From Kordiimonas pumila (GTDB lineage Bacteria > Pseudomonadota > Alphaproteobacteria > Sphingomonadales > Kordiimonadaceae): a stretch of DNA of 64,000 bases. Shown here piece after piece: positions 8,250-15,378 of this stretch; positions within the stretch are counted from its first letter, which is position 1, and each line of letters begins with the position of its first letter. The notes under the pieces are model-generated. The model saw only the letters and a program-made list of their open reading frames with translations, was not told where the DNA came from and did not search any database. The translations under genes and the position numbers were made by a program. Location: positions 1,695,501-1,759,500 of the forward strand of contig NZ_CP061205.1 of the NCBI RefSeq assembly GCF_015240255.1. The letters are read 5' to 3'.

Positions 8250-10415
8250 TCAATGAGAGGGTGTTTGTTGCCCCTTTGTGTTTGGCGGTGCTACACGTGC
8301 GACTATGTGTGGGAAAACGCCGAGTGACAATATGACAGCAAGGCCAGCACCATATGTGATTTCCAACCCAAAACGCTGCGAGGGTGGAAAGTCGGAAAGG
8401 GCAAAAACAGAAAAGCCAATCATAATTGTGATAGTGGAAACAAGCGCTGGCCAGCTTTGGCTATCAAGGGCGTTTTTCCAGATTTCCCAGTCCCTGATTG
8501 ACGTGGCACCTCTTTCTTTCATTTGTCGTCTTGCGGTTACTGTCAGGTGGATCATGTTATCAACAATTAGGCCAAGGCAGATATTCATGGCGGGAGATGA
8601 AATAATATCTATGGGGATGCCAGCAATACCGAGTGTACCGAGCACGATTGCAGAAATAGACGCGGCGCAGACCATGACTCCGACTGTGACCATCAGACTA
8701 GATGAAATAATAAAAGCGATAACACCAAATAATAAAATGAGCGTTAGAATGCCCATTGTCATGCTTTTTGTTACAGAGGCGGCCAGTTCACCTTGCAAAT
8801 AATAGGTGCCACCAGTAAGGGTTACGGCAAAGCCATGCTGCGCTGGTATTTTCTCAATTTCATTAATAATTTCAAGCCTGTCACGGTCGCGGCCTGCCTC
8901 TATCATACGCAGCATAAACAGGGCGTGCGTGCGTTCCTTGTTCACAAAGCTGTTGGCAACTGCGCCGTATTCAGGCTTTGACAGAATATCAAGCAAGATA
9001 TTCCAGGGTAATAGCTTGCCAAGCCAGTGCTCATCGCCTTCCGCCATAATAACCGGTAATGATATAACCGAGCCAACCGAAGCATGTTCGCTTAAGGCTT
9101 GCTGCAATTCCCACATACGGTCATAGGAATCTCCCTTATCAAGCTTACCAAGGTCATTACGGCGAATAACAAGCAACAGCGGGTTACTGCCGCCGTTGTC
9201 ATCAACATAAAAAATGCCTTTATAGATTTTGGAATCTTCTTTGAAATAAGACAACAGGCTTGGGTCCGTGTTTAATTTGCTGATGCCGGTTATGCCTAGC
9301 CCTAAGGCAGCCCCAATAGTGATAACCAGTAAAACCCGGGTAATGTGCCTTGCCCTAGGGAATTTTCTGGCAAGCATATAACTGAAACTGGACGGGTTTA
9401 CCTGTGCCATCCGCAGAAATGCTGGGAAAATGGTGTAGGCACATACAAAGGCACAGGCCGTGCCAATTGTGCCACCAATGCCAAGTTGGTTTAGGGGCTT
9501 TGCTTCAACAAAAATAAGGCTGCTAAAGCCCAAAAGGGTTGTCGTACCTGCCCAGAAAGAAGCAGGGAGCGTGTGGCGGATAGTTTCCTGCAGTTTTGCA
9601 CCGGCAACTTTGTTTTCCGAATTACACCAGTTCGAAACCAGAAAAATAATGTGCGACAATGTCAGAACAAAAACAATAGTACCAAGGTTTGCGGTTAGAA
9701 TTCCGATGGGGATGCCCATAAAACTTTGAAGGGTGAGGGTAAGAACCGCCGCCGTAACGCAGGTAACAACGGCGCCAGAAACAACAGTGGCAGACCTGAA
9801 AATAACACTCAGCACCAAAGCACTGAGGATCACAGCACCTAGGGTGAACACTTTCATGTCATTTGTTAAATTGCGGCGAATTTGCTCAACAATATAAGGC
9901 AGGCCTGAAATATGAATACTGTAGCGTTGACTTTCCTCTTCGCTGGCAATTTGTTCAACCTTTTCAACAAGGCCTGCGAAGTTATCTGTGTTTATGAATG
10001 CAATAACAAAGCTAGATTTTTCATCTTTGCCGATAAGCAGTCGTTTCCAAAGTGGGTTTTTTCTTGCTGCATCAAGGTCGTCGGGGCCGTTTGTAATGCT
10101 TTGTACGGATGTAACGCCCTTTAGCGCTTTGATGCGTGTTGTGAGGCTGCCAATTTTTGTGATAAAATTAGGATCTTCAATACTGCCTGCTGTACCAACA
10201 TTCAGAAGTATTTGCTGGTTAGAGGGGAATACCTCTCGGATAGCCTGATTTTTTTTGTATATGCTACTGTCAGAGGAAAAGAAAAAGTCAGGCGTAACTT
10301 CTGGTTCCAAGTCTACATTCAGGAAAAATGCTGCCCAGATAGCAATAACAAAAACCGGCACAGCGATATAGATAAGGTAGCCTGAAATGCCTTCAGTTTT
10401 GGGAAGAATTTTCAC
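8250..10415 (-). CDS. RND-superfamily (MMPL/SSD-type) exporter
   Basis: This 721-residue inner-membrane transporter has the duplicated RND layout: TM1 near residues 13-31, a periplasmic loop (FFFSSDSSIYKKNQ), five more TM segments (about 190-345), a second lone TM (about 358-380), a second periplasmic domain, and a final five-TM block (about 550-710). Sequence and length fit the 'predicted exporters of the RND superfamily' (MMPL domain), which move lipids, hopanoids or hydrophobic compounds with proton motive force. No membrane-fusion or outer-membrane partner is adjacent. It converges with the AhpD-like gene at a 9-nt gap and lies downstream of metE-thioesterase on the same strand, separated by a hairpin. 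Confidence 0.85.
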   Translation of the reverse strand: MKILPKTEGISGYLIYIAVPVFVIAIWAAFFLNVDLEPEVTPDFFFSSDSSIYKKNQAIREVFPSNQQILLNVGTAGSIEDPNFITKIGSLTTRIKALKGVTSVQSITNGPDDLDAARKNPLWKRLLIGKDEKSSFVIAFINTDNFAGLVEKVEQIASEEESQRYSIHISGLPYIVEQIRRNLTNDMKVFTLGAVILSALVLSVIFRSATVVSGAVVTCVTAAVLTLTLQSFMGIPIGILTANLGTIVFVLTLSHIIFLVSNWCNSENKVAGAKLQETIRHTLPASFWAGTTTLLGFSSLIFVEAKPLNQLGIGGTIGTACAFVCAYTIFPAFLRMAQVNPSSFSYMLARKFPRARHITRVLLVITIGAALGLGITGISKLNTDPSLLSYFKEDSKIYKGIFYVDDNGGSNPLLLVIRRNDLGKLDKGDSYDRMWELQQALSEHASVGSVISLPVIMAEGDEHWLGKLLPWNILLDILSKPEYGAVANSFVNKERTHALFMLRMIEAGRDRDRLEIINEIEKIPAQHGFAVTLTGGTYYLQGELAASVTKSMTMGILTLILLFGVIAFIISSSLMVTVGVMVCAASISAIVLGTLGIAGIPIDIISSPAMNICLGLIVDNMIHLTVTARRQMKERGATSIRDWEIWKNALDSQSWPALVSTITIMIGFSVFALSDFPPSQRFGLEITYGAGLAVILSLGVFPHIVARVAPPNTKGQQTPSH

Positions 10416-10469
10416 ACAGACTACTTTCGTTTTCTGATTGACAAAAAGGATATCACCAGCACGCTTTTA

Positions 10470-10500
10470 GCGTTGCACAGAATGAACTGCCGTGCAACGC
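10470..10500 (-). terminator. Intergenic hairpin between thioesterase and exporter genes
   Basis: GCGTTGCAC and GTGCAACGC form a perfect 9-bp stem with a 13-nt loop, 13 nt beyond the thioesterase stop. No clear U-run follows on the minus strand, so it may be a pause, a processing site or a Rho-assisted end rather than a simple intrinsic terminator. Confidence 0.4.
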
Positions 10501-10512
10501 CTGTGATTTTAT

Positions 10513-11289
10513 CTAGTCTAAAGCACTGACAGGTTTATGGTCTTTGTTAACGGCAACCATAATAAAATTTGCCTGACCACAGTGTCGCCTGTTATGAGAA
10601 AATAGGCTTTCTGCCCAAAGCTCAACAGCTACAGCCATGGAACTATTGCCTGTGCTGGTTACATGCGAATATAGTATTATAATCTCACCTTTTTGGACTT
10701 GGCTGGTAAAGTCTGCCCGCTGTGATGAAGCCATAACAACGGCTTTGCGGCAATGCCTTGTTGCTGTAATAGAGGCAGCTTTCCCCATGGCGGCGAGGGC
10801 ATTTCCGCCGTACAGACTGCCATAATGGCTGGTTTGCTCAGGGAACACAATATCAACCATAGCTTGGGTTTCGAGTGTATCTATTGTAGTTTTGGCTGGT
10901 AAGGGCGGCAAGATGCCGCCCCCTTTATTAAACTCTGCACCAACAGCAACCATGTTGAACTGGCCTCTGCTGCAAAGCCGCCTTTCACCAGTTAGCAGGG
11001 CTTCTGCAATCAGTTCAACTGTCACGGTAAGCGACCGCTGACCAACACGTGTGACATGGGCATTCACATCGGCTATCTCACCAACATAAGCAGGGGCCTC
11101 AAAATCAATATGCTCACACGAGGCGGTTACGAAGTTTGCTCTTGCATAGCGCGCGGCAGCTATAAAGGCTGCTTTGTCCATTTGCGCCAACCCTACACCC
11201 CCAAACATGGTGCCGTGGTGGTTGGCATCACCCGGGAAGATGATGTCAACCAAACGGGTTATGCCTGTATAGGCTGCACTGTCAGTCAT
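10513..11289 (-). CDS. Double-hotdog acyl-CoA thioesterase, second domain degenerate
   Basis: This acyl-CoA hydrolase has 258 residues and two fused hotdog domains. The first carries the full signature, Asn23-His-His-Gly-Thr-Met-Phe-Gly-Gly with catalytic Asp38 in LAQMDKAA. The second repeats the motif as SHYGSLYGG...LAAMGKAA, with Ser154 in place of Asn and Gly169 in place of Asp, so only the first half looks catalytic; the second is probably structural. The start at 11289 overlaps the metE stop as ATGA, implying translational coupling. An upstream in-frame extension lies inside metE and is not credible. Coupling of a thioesterase to methionine synthase, and thereby to B12 control, is unusual. 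Confidence 0.85.
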   Translation of the reverse strand: MTDSAAYTGITRLVDIIFPGDANHHGTMFGGVGLAQMDKAAFIAAARYARANFVTASCEHIDFEAPAYVGEIADVNAHVTRVGQRSLTVTVELIAEALLTGERRLCSRGQFNMVAVGAEFNKGGGILPPLPAKTTIDTLETQAMVDIVFPEQTSHYGSLYGGNALAAMGKAASITATRHCRKAVVMASSQRADFTSQVQKGEIIILYSHVTSTGNSSMAVAVELWAESLFSHNRRHCGQANFIMVAVNKDHKPVSALD

Positions 11290-13640
11290 GTATTTCGGCT
11301 TTCTGCATGTTGGCGAAGGTTTTTGGCGGCGGCTACCATGGCAATCAGGGCCGGGCGCACTTCGTCCCATGAGCGTGTTTTTAAGCCGCAGTCAGGGTTT
11401 ACCCAAATTTGGGTTGCCTTTAAAAGGCCGTTGGCTTTTTCAAGCAGGTTGCTTATTTCGGCCGTTTTGGGGATGCGCGGTGAGTGAATATCATAAACGC
11501 CTGGCCCAATATCATTTGGGTAACTGTAGGATACAAAGGCATCCAGAAGCTCCATTTTAGAGCGAGACGTTTCAATGGAAATGACATCGGCATCCATCGC
11601 AGCGATAGAGGATATAATGTCATTAAACTCGCAGTAACACATATGGGTATGTATCTGGACTGCATCCGTCACACCGCTGGTTGCAAGCTTGAAACAGGCA
11701 ACAGCCCACTCAAGATATGCACTCCATTCCAGACGCCTTAAGGGCAGCCCCTCTCGAAGTGCAGGTTCATCAACTTGAATAAGGCGGATGCCCGCAGTTT
11801 CAAGGTCCGTCACTTCATCTCTGAGGGCAAGGGCAATCTGTTTGCATACGTCAGCGCGGGGCATGTCATCGCGGACAAACGACCATTGCAGCATGGTAAC
11901 GGGCCCGGTTAACATGCCTTTTACGGGCCTGCTGGTAAGGGACTGGGCATATGCGGTCCATTCTACTGTCATGGCGTGCGGGCGGGCAACATCGCCGTAT
12001 ATGATAGGGGGGCGCACACAGCGTGAGCCGTAGCTTTGTACCCATGCGTGTTTGGTAAAGGCATAGCCGGCCAGTTGTTCACCAAAATATTGTACCATGT
12101 CATTACGTTCAAACTCGCCGTGCACCAATACATCAATGCCGATCTCTTCTTGCCAGCGAATGGCTCTTTTTGTCTCTGTTTTCAAAAAAGCATTGTAGGC
12201 TGTAGGGCTTAGTTCTCCTTTGTTAAAGGCGGTACGGGCCTTGCGTACCTCAGCTGTTTGGGGAAAAGACCCAATAGTCGTTGTTGGGAAAAGTGGTAAG
12301 CCGGTGGCTTCCTGCTGTAGGAAACTGCGTGTTTTAAACGGGCTGTTTCTACTGGTTAATTCAGAGCCTGTAGCCTGCACACGGTTTTGTACGGTTTTAT
12401 TGTGCACCTTGTCAGAAGTAGCGCGTGCTTGCAGGGCTTTGGTTGCTGCTTGCAGCGCGCCTGCGACAGTCTCAACACCTTTTTCAAAAGCTTGACCAAG
12501 GGTTGATAACTCTGCCATTTTCTGGACAGAGAAAGCTAGCCAGCTCTTTAGGTCACTATCCAGTTCTGTCTCAAGTTCAAGATCAATGGGGGTGTGCAGG
12601 AGCGAGCAGGAAGGTGCAAGCTCAATGCCTGTTAAACCACGTTCCTGAACTACCGGTAATAGCCAGTCATGCAGCTTTTGCAGGTCTGCCCGCCAAATGT
12701 TCCTGCCGTCAATGACACCAAGGGACAATATCTGGTTTTGCTGAAGCTTTTGCCTGACTGCTGTGAGTTGTTCTGGTGCGCGCACCAAATCTATGTGTAG
12801 GCCGGCAACAGGTAGGGATGTTGCTATGTCAAGATTGTTACCGAGGCTGCCAAAATATGATGTTAGCATAATTTTGAGCGAGGGCACTGTTTTAGCAATT
12901 TTGCTATATACCCTTTTGTAGGCTGCACGCTCTATTTCGCTGAGATCCAACACAAGGGCGGGTTCGTCTATTTGTAACCATTCCGCTCCTGCTGCCTGAA
13001 GTTGCTCCATAAGGTCCAGATAAACTGACAGTATCTTGTCAATCAGGTTAATACATTCTGTTGTACCATCTGTGCATTTGCTCAGTTTTAAAAAGCTAAT
13101 AGGCCCAAGGATTACGGGGCGAGTTTTATAACCGATCGCTAGCGCTTCGCGGAACTCATCAACCGGTTTTGTGGATGCAAGGGTAAAATCTTGATCGGGC
13201 TCCAGTTCCGGCACCATATAGTGATAATTGGTGTCGAACCATTTGGTCATTTCCAGTGCTGGCACACCGTGGGCTGGTGCGCTGTGACCATGCACGCATA
13301 TGGGGTGCGAGGCGCCGCCTACGCTGCCCCGTGCCATGGCAAAATAGGTTTCAAGGTTCACTGGGCCGCCGCTCCAGCCATAAGCTTTGGGAATGGCACC
13401 AACCATAACGGCAGTATCCAGAACATGATCGTAAAACGAAAAGTCATTTGATGGTATGGTGGTAATGCCAAGCGCGTGTTGGCGCGCCCAGTTGGCGCAC
13501 CGAAGGGCTGTTGCTGTTTCAGACAGGTCTTTTGCGCTTAGCTGGCCAGACCAGTATTTTTCGAGGGCAAATTTTAGCTCTCTGCGTGGCCCAATTCTGG
13601 GCGTTCCAAGTGATGCAATTGATAGAGTGTTTTTAGACAT
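11286..13640 (-). CDS. metE: Cobalamin-independent methionine synthase MetE
   Basis: MetE transfers the methyl group of 5-methyltetrahydropteroyl-triglutamate to homocysteine to make methionine, without B12. From ATG 13640 it has 784 residues, the usual length, in two homologous barrels. All four zinc ligands are present at the same spacing as in E. coli (His641, Cys643, Glu665, Cys726): His666 and Cys668 in HTHMCYCEF, Glu690 in SIETSRS, and Cys751 in NPDCGLKTR. The upstream leader holds a cobalamin riboswitch, so B12 should shut the gene off; a palindrome over the promoter suggests a second control. A GTG-initiated in-frame extension to 13739 is possible but adds sequence unlike MetE. The 3' end overlaps the thioesterase start by 4 nt. 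Confidence 0.96.
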   Translation of the reverse strand: MSKNTLSIASLGTPRIGPRRELKFALEKYWSGQLSAKDLSETATALRCANWARQHALGITTIPSNDFSFYDHVLDTAVMVGAIPKAYGWSGGPVNLETYFAMARGSVGGASHPICVHGHSAPAHGVPALEMTKWFDTNYHYMVPELEPDQDFTLASTKPVDEFREALAIGYKTRPVILGPISFLKLSKCTDGTTECINLIDKILSVYLDLMEQLQAAGAEWLQIDEPALVLDLSEIERAAYKRVYSKIAKTVPSLKIMLTSYFGSLGNNLDIATSLPVAGLHIDLVRAPEQLTAVRQKLQQNQILSLGVIDGRNIWRADLQKLHDWLLPVVQERGLTGIELAPSCSLLHTPIDLELETELDSDLKSWLAFSVQKMAELSTLGQAFEKGVETVAGALQAATKALQARATSDKVHNKTVQNRVQATGSELTSRNSPFKTRSFLQQEATGLPLFPTTTIGSFPQTAEVRKARTAFNKGELSPTAYNAFLKTETKRAIRWQEEIGIDVLVHGEFERNDMVQYFGEQLAGYAFTKHAWVQSYGSRCVRPPIIYGDVARPHAMTVEWTAYAQSLTSRPVKGMLTGPVTMLQWSFVRDDMPRADVCKQIALALRDEVTDLETAGIRLIQVDEPALREGLPLRRLEWSAYLEWAVACFKLATSGVTDAVQIHTHMCYCEFNDIISSIAAMDADVISIETSRSKMELLDAFVSYSYPNDIGPGVYDIHSPRIPKTAEISNLLEKANGLLKATQIWVNPDCGLKTRSWDEVRPALIAMVAAAKNLRQHAESRNT

Positions 13641-13711
13641 AGGCTTAACCCCAAATGTTGGGGGCAAAGGCCAAGGGGAAGCATGCCTGAACAAGCAGCA
13701 AAAAGCTGGCG

Positions 13712-13750
13712 TTAAAGCATAAGCATTCCTCCGGGGCACCCCGCCCGAGG
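13712..13750 (-). promoter_or_regulatory. Leader hairpin with embedded GGAGG, between riboswitch and metE
   Basis: Downstream of the aptamer the minus-strand RNA can fold CCUCGGGCGGGGUGCCCCGGAGG, pairing CCUC with GAGG and CGGG with CCCG. GGAGG at 13732-13728 would be a strong ribosome site, but what follows is only a two- to four-codon frame (AUG CUU AUG CUU UAA, 13726-13712), about 85 nt before the metE ATG. It may be part of the riboswitch expression platform or a coupling leader; no U-run follows, which argues against an intrinsic terminator. Confidence 0.4.
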
Positions 13751-13762
13751 ACGTTCAATTTT

Positions 13763-13945
13763 GTCGCGGCAGGTCTCCTGACTTGCGGGTCAATGCTTTT
13801 GTCCGGCCTTCCCGATGCATGACACATCAGTGGCTGATAGTGGACAGAAGCTCACCGCCTACAGTTGCGGGGGCAGTTTTGGCATTGCTTGGCCATAAGC
13901 CTAACGCACCAAATTCCCTCTTAGCTCTTGGCCAAGTGTGGCCAG
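13763..13945 (-). ncRNA. Cobalamin (B12) riboswitch upstream of metE
   Basis: Read on the minus strand, this region has the conserved adenosylcobalamin aptamer pieces in order: AGAGGGAATTTGGTGCG (13922-13906), CTGCCCCCGCAACTGTA (13875-13859), the B12 box AGCCACTGA (near 13835-13827), CGGGAAGGCCGG and the 3' closing segment AAGTCAGGAGACCTGCC (13785-13769). Order and spacing match the family. It lies about 120 nt before the metE start. Riboswitches of this class repress metE when cobalamin is available, implying that a B12-dependent MetH or B12 uptake exists elsewhere in the genome. Confidence 0.95.
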
Positions 13946-13962
13946 AGAACCGTGACAGGAAG

Positions 13963-13992
13963 CGTGTAGCATTCTTGTGGGCATGAAGTCAA
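13963..13992 (-). promoter_or_regulatory. Candidate metE promoter
   Basis: On the minus strand, TTGACT (13992-13987) and TACACG (13968-13963) are separated by 18 nt and would start transcription just before the riboswitch. The -35 box lies inside the right arm of the long palindrome, so a protein bound there would block RNA polymerase. Confidence 0.45.
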
Positions 13993-14028
13993 TCATAATA
14001 TAAAGATTTCTTTATATTATGATTGACT
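13987..14028. promoter_or_regulatory. Perfect 19-bp-arm palindrome, candidate methionine-pathway operator
   Basis: The arms 13987-14005 and 14010-14028 are exact inverted copies (AGTCAATCATAATATAAAG and its complement) around ATTT. The core ATATAAAGA-TTTC-TTTATAT resembles the operator I remember for the ArsR-family SahR regulator, which senses S-adenosylhomocysteine in Proteobacteria; this match is from memory. It overlaps the metE -35 region, a good repressor position. It is not a terminator for any plus-strand gene, since none ends here. Confidence 0.6.
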
Positions 14029-14187
14029 GTGTGGTATTTTACTCTATTTTTCGATTAAAAGAGCAGCCCCAAAGTATTGAAATACAATTTATTGAAGAAA
14101 TGCCCAATTAAGGGTTTCTTTTTGGGGAAGGCTTTTCTATATTTTCGACATTATGTGTAAGTATTGAATAGATCGATTGGGGTATCT

Positions 14188-14742
14188 ATGCCGAGTAATA
14201 AAGTTTCTACTGTAAAGAGTAGCGTCTTAAGCCTGTCTGAAGAGTATGTTGAAGCTGATATTGCTCTTCCTAAAGTAGCAGCAGATGCCAATCTGATTCC
14301 AGATACAGATTTCTCCAATCAACACGGCGTTGAAGACCGTGGACATGTGGGCGGCTTTCTGTGAGTGATGGCAGCGGTACGAATGATGTTCTGAACAGCT
14401 TGCCGCGGCTATTAGACGGAGATGTTATCGGTCTTGCGTATGACAGTGAGACGGGCTCGTTGTGGGTATCAGTGAACGGTGTATGGCAGAACGGAGCTGA
14501 TAGGAGCGAGCGGCGCTGATGTTGTGAGCGACTTTGAAACCGATGAGGATATACTTGATATTTCTGGCGCAGGAACAGGGTTTACTGGTTTAAGTGATCT
14601 TGTAAGCGCGACGACAGAAACATCTATGAATGGTAGTGACGGCGTGCTGATAGAGTTGAGTGCGGATAATGTTCTCTTTATCAAAGGGTTAAGTCTTGCC
14701 GAATTGCAGACGCTCTATGATGGCGGTAATGTGCTTATATAG
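14188..14742 (+). pseudogene. Remnant of an RTX/SPRY-type secreted protein
   Basis: Three pieces in two frames look like one decayed gene. (1) 14188-14364, ATG start, MPSNKVSTVKSSVLSL... to a stop. (2) 14361-14520, shifted frame, containing DGDVIGLAYDSETGSLWV and NGVWQNG, a fragment like a SPRY domain. (3) From about 14503 to 14742, back in the first frame, GADVVSDFETDEDILDIS...ELQTLYDGGNVLI, which resembles the C-terminal end of RTX/haemolysin-type calcium-binding proteins secreted by type I systems. Two frame changes and the small size against normally very long adhesins suggest deletion plus frameshifts. A short expressed secretion-signal protein from the last piece (ATG 14479) is possible but not well supported by a ribosome site. 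Confidence 0.6.
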
Positions 14743-14774
14743 ACTGTTCAGCCGGATAAAGGGCAGTGTGGTTT

Positions 14775-15233
14775 TTATGCTGCCCTTGATTGACGTGTTT
14801 TGACCGTTTTCATGGATATGCTGGAATGTACATGGTCCACCCCGGGTAAGTGGAAAACCCGGTCATTGAGAAACAGTTCATAATCCCGGATATTTTTAAC
14901 CAGAATATGCAGGATATAATCATACTGACCTGTAACAGAATAGCAGGCCAGTATTTCCGGCATGCGGCCCACAGCTTCTTCGAACAGTTTAACATTGTTT
15001 TTTGAGTGGCGGTTTAGCGTGACCTGTGCAAAGGCGGTTAGCTCAAAGCCAACAGCGTCGTGGTTAATGGTTGCCTGATAGCTTTCAATGACACCAGCAT
15101 CTTCCATTGCCTTGATGCGCCGCCAGCAGGATGCTGTAGAGGCACCTACCTGTTCAGCAATTTGCTGGGAACTGAGTTTGCAATTCTCCGTGAGCAAAGC
15201 CAAAATTTTTTTGTCTATTTGATCTATTTCCAT
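14775..15233 (-). CDS. Lrp/AsnC-family transcriptional regulator
   Basis: This 152-residue regulator has an N-terminal AsnC-type helix-turn-helix (DQIDKKILALL...SSQQIAEQVGASTASCWRRIK) and a C-terminal RAM ligand-binding domain (VTGQYDYILHILVKNIRDYE). Such proteins respond to amino acids and form octamers or hexadecamers that wrap AT-rich DNA. I use ATG 15233; a TTG at 15251 would add six residues. It is divergent from the indolepyruvate oxidoreductase gene across a very AT-rich interval, so it probably controls that gene and itself in response to an aromatic or branched amino acid. Confidence 0.9.
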   Translation of the reverse strand: MEIDQIDKKILALLTENCKLSSQQIAEQVGASTASCWRRIKAMEDAGVIESYQATINHDAVGFELTAFAQVTLNRHSKNNVKLFEEAVGRMPEILACYSVTGQYDYILHILVKNIRDYELFLNDRVFHLPGVDHVHSSISMKTVKTRQSRAA

Positions 15234-15251
15234 TTTGAAATAATAATCCAA

Positions 15252-15378
15252 TATATATTTATATATGAAATATATTAATCATAATACGATATAAATATAA
15301 TAATTATGAAATTAAATATAGGATAAAATGAATTACAATTGCATTTAATGTCAGAAACAATGAATGCGAAGTAATATT
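15252..15378. promoter_or_regulatory. AT-rich divergent promoter interval, probable Lrp/AsnC target
   Basis: This interval of about 125 bp is far richer in A+T than its surroundings, with several partly palindromic runs such as TATATATTTATATATGA and ATAAATATAATAATTAT. Lrp-type proteins bind such DNA, and both flanking starts face outward. No single operator can be singled out. Confidence 0.45.

Noticed and set aside
11289-11370. Longer thioesterase N-terminus starting at 11370
   Set aside because: It would lie inside metE and adds non-family sequence; the ATGA overlap at 11289 is a better start.
13641-13739. Longer MetE N-terminus from GTG 13739
   Set aside because: The added residues do not resemble MetE, and the ATG at 13640 gives the usual N-terminus; kept only as a possibility in the leader finding.
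13987-14028. Bidirectional terminator
   Set aside because: No gene ends into it on the plus strand, and on the minus strand it is upstream of the metE promoter; an operator explains it better.
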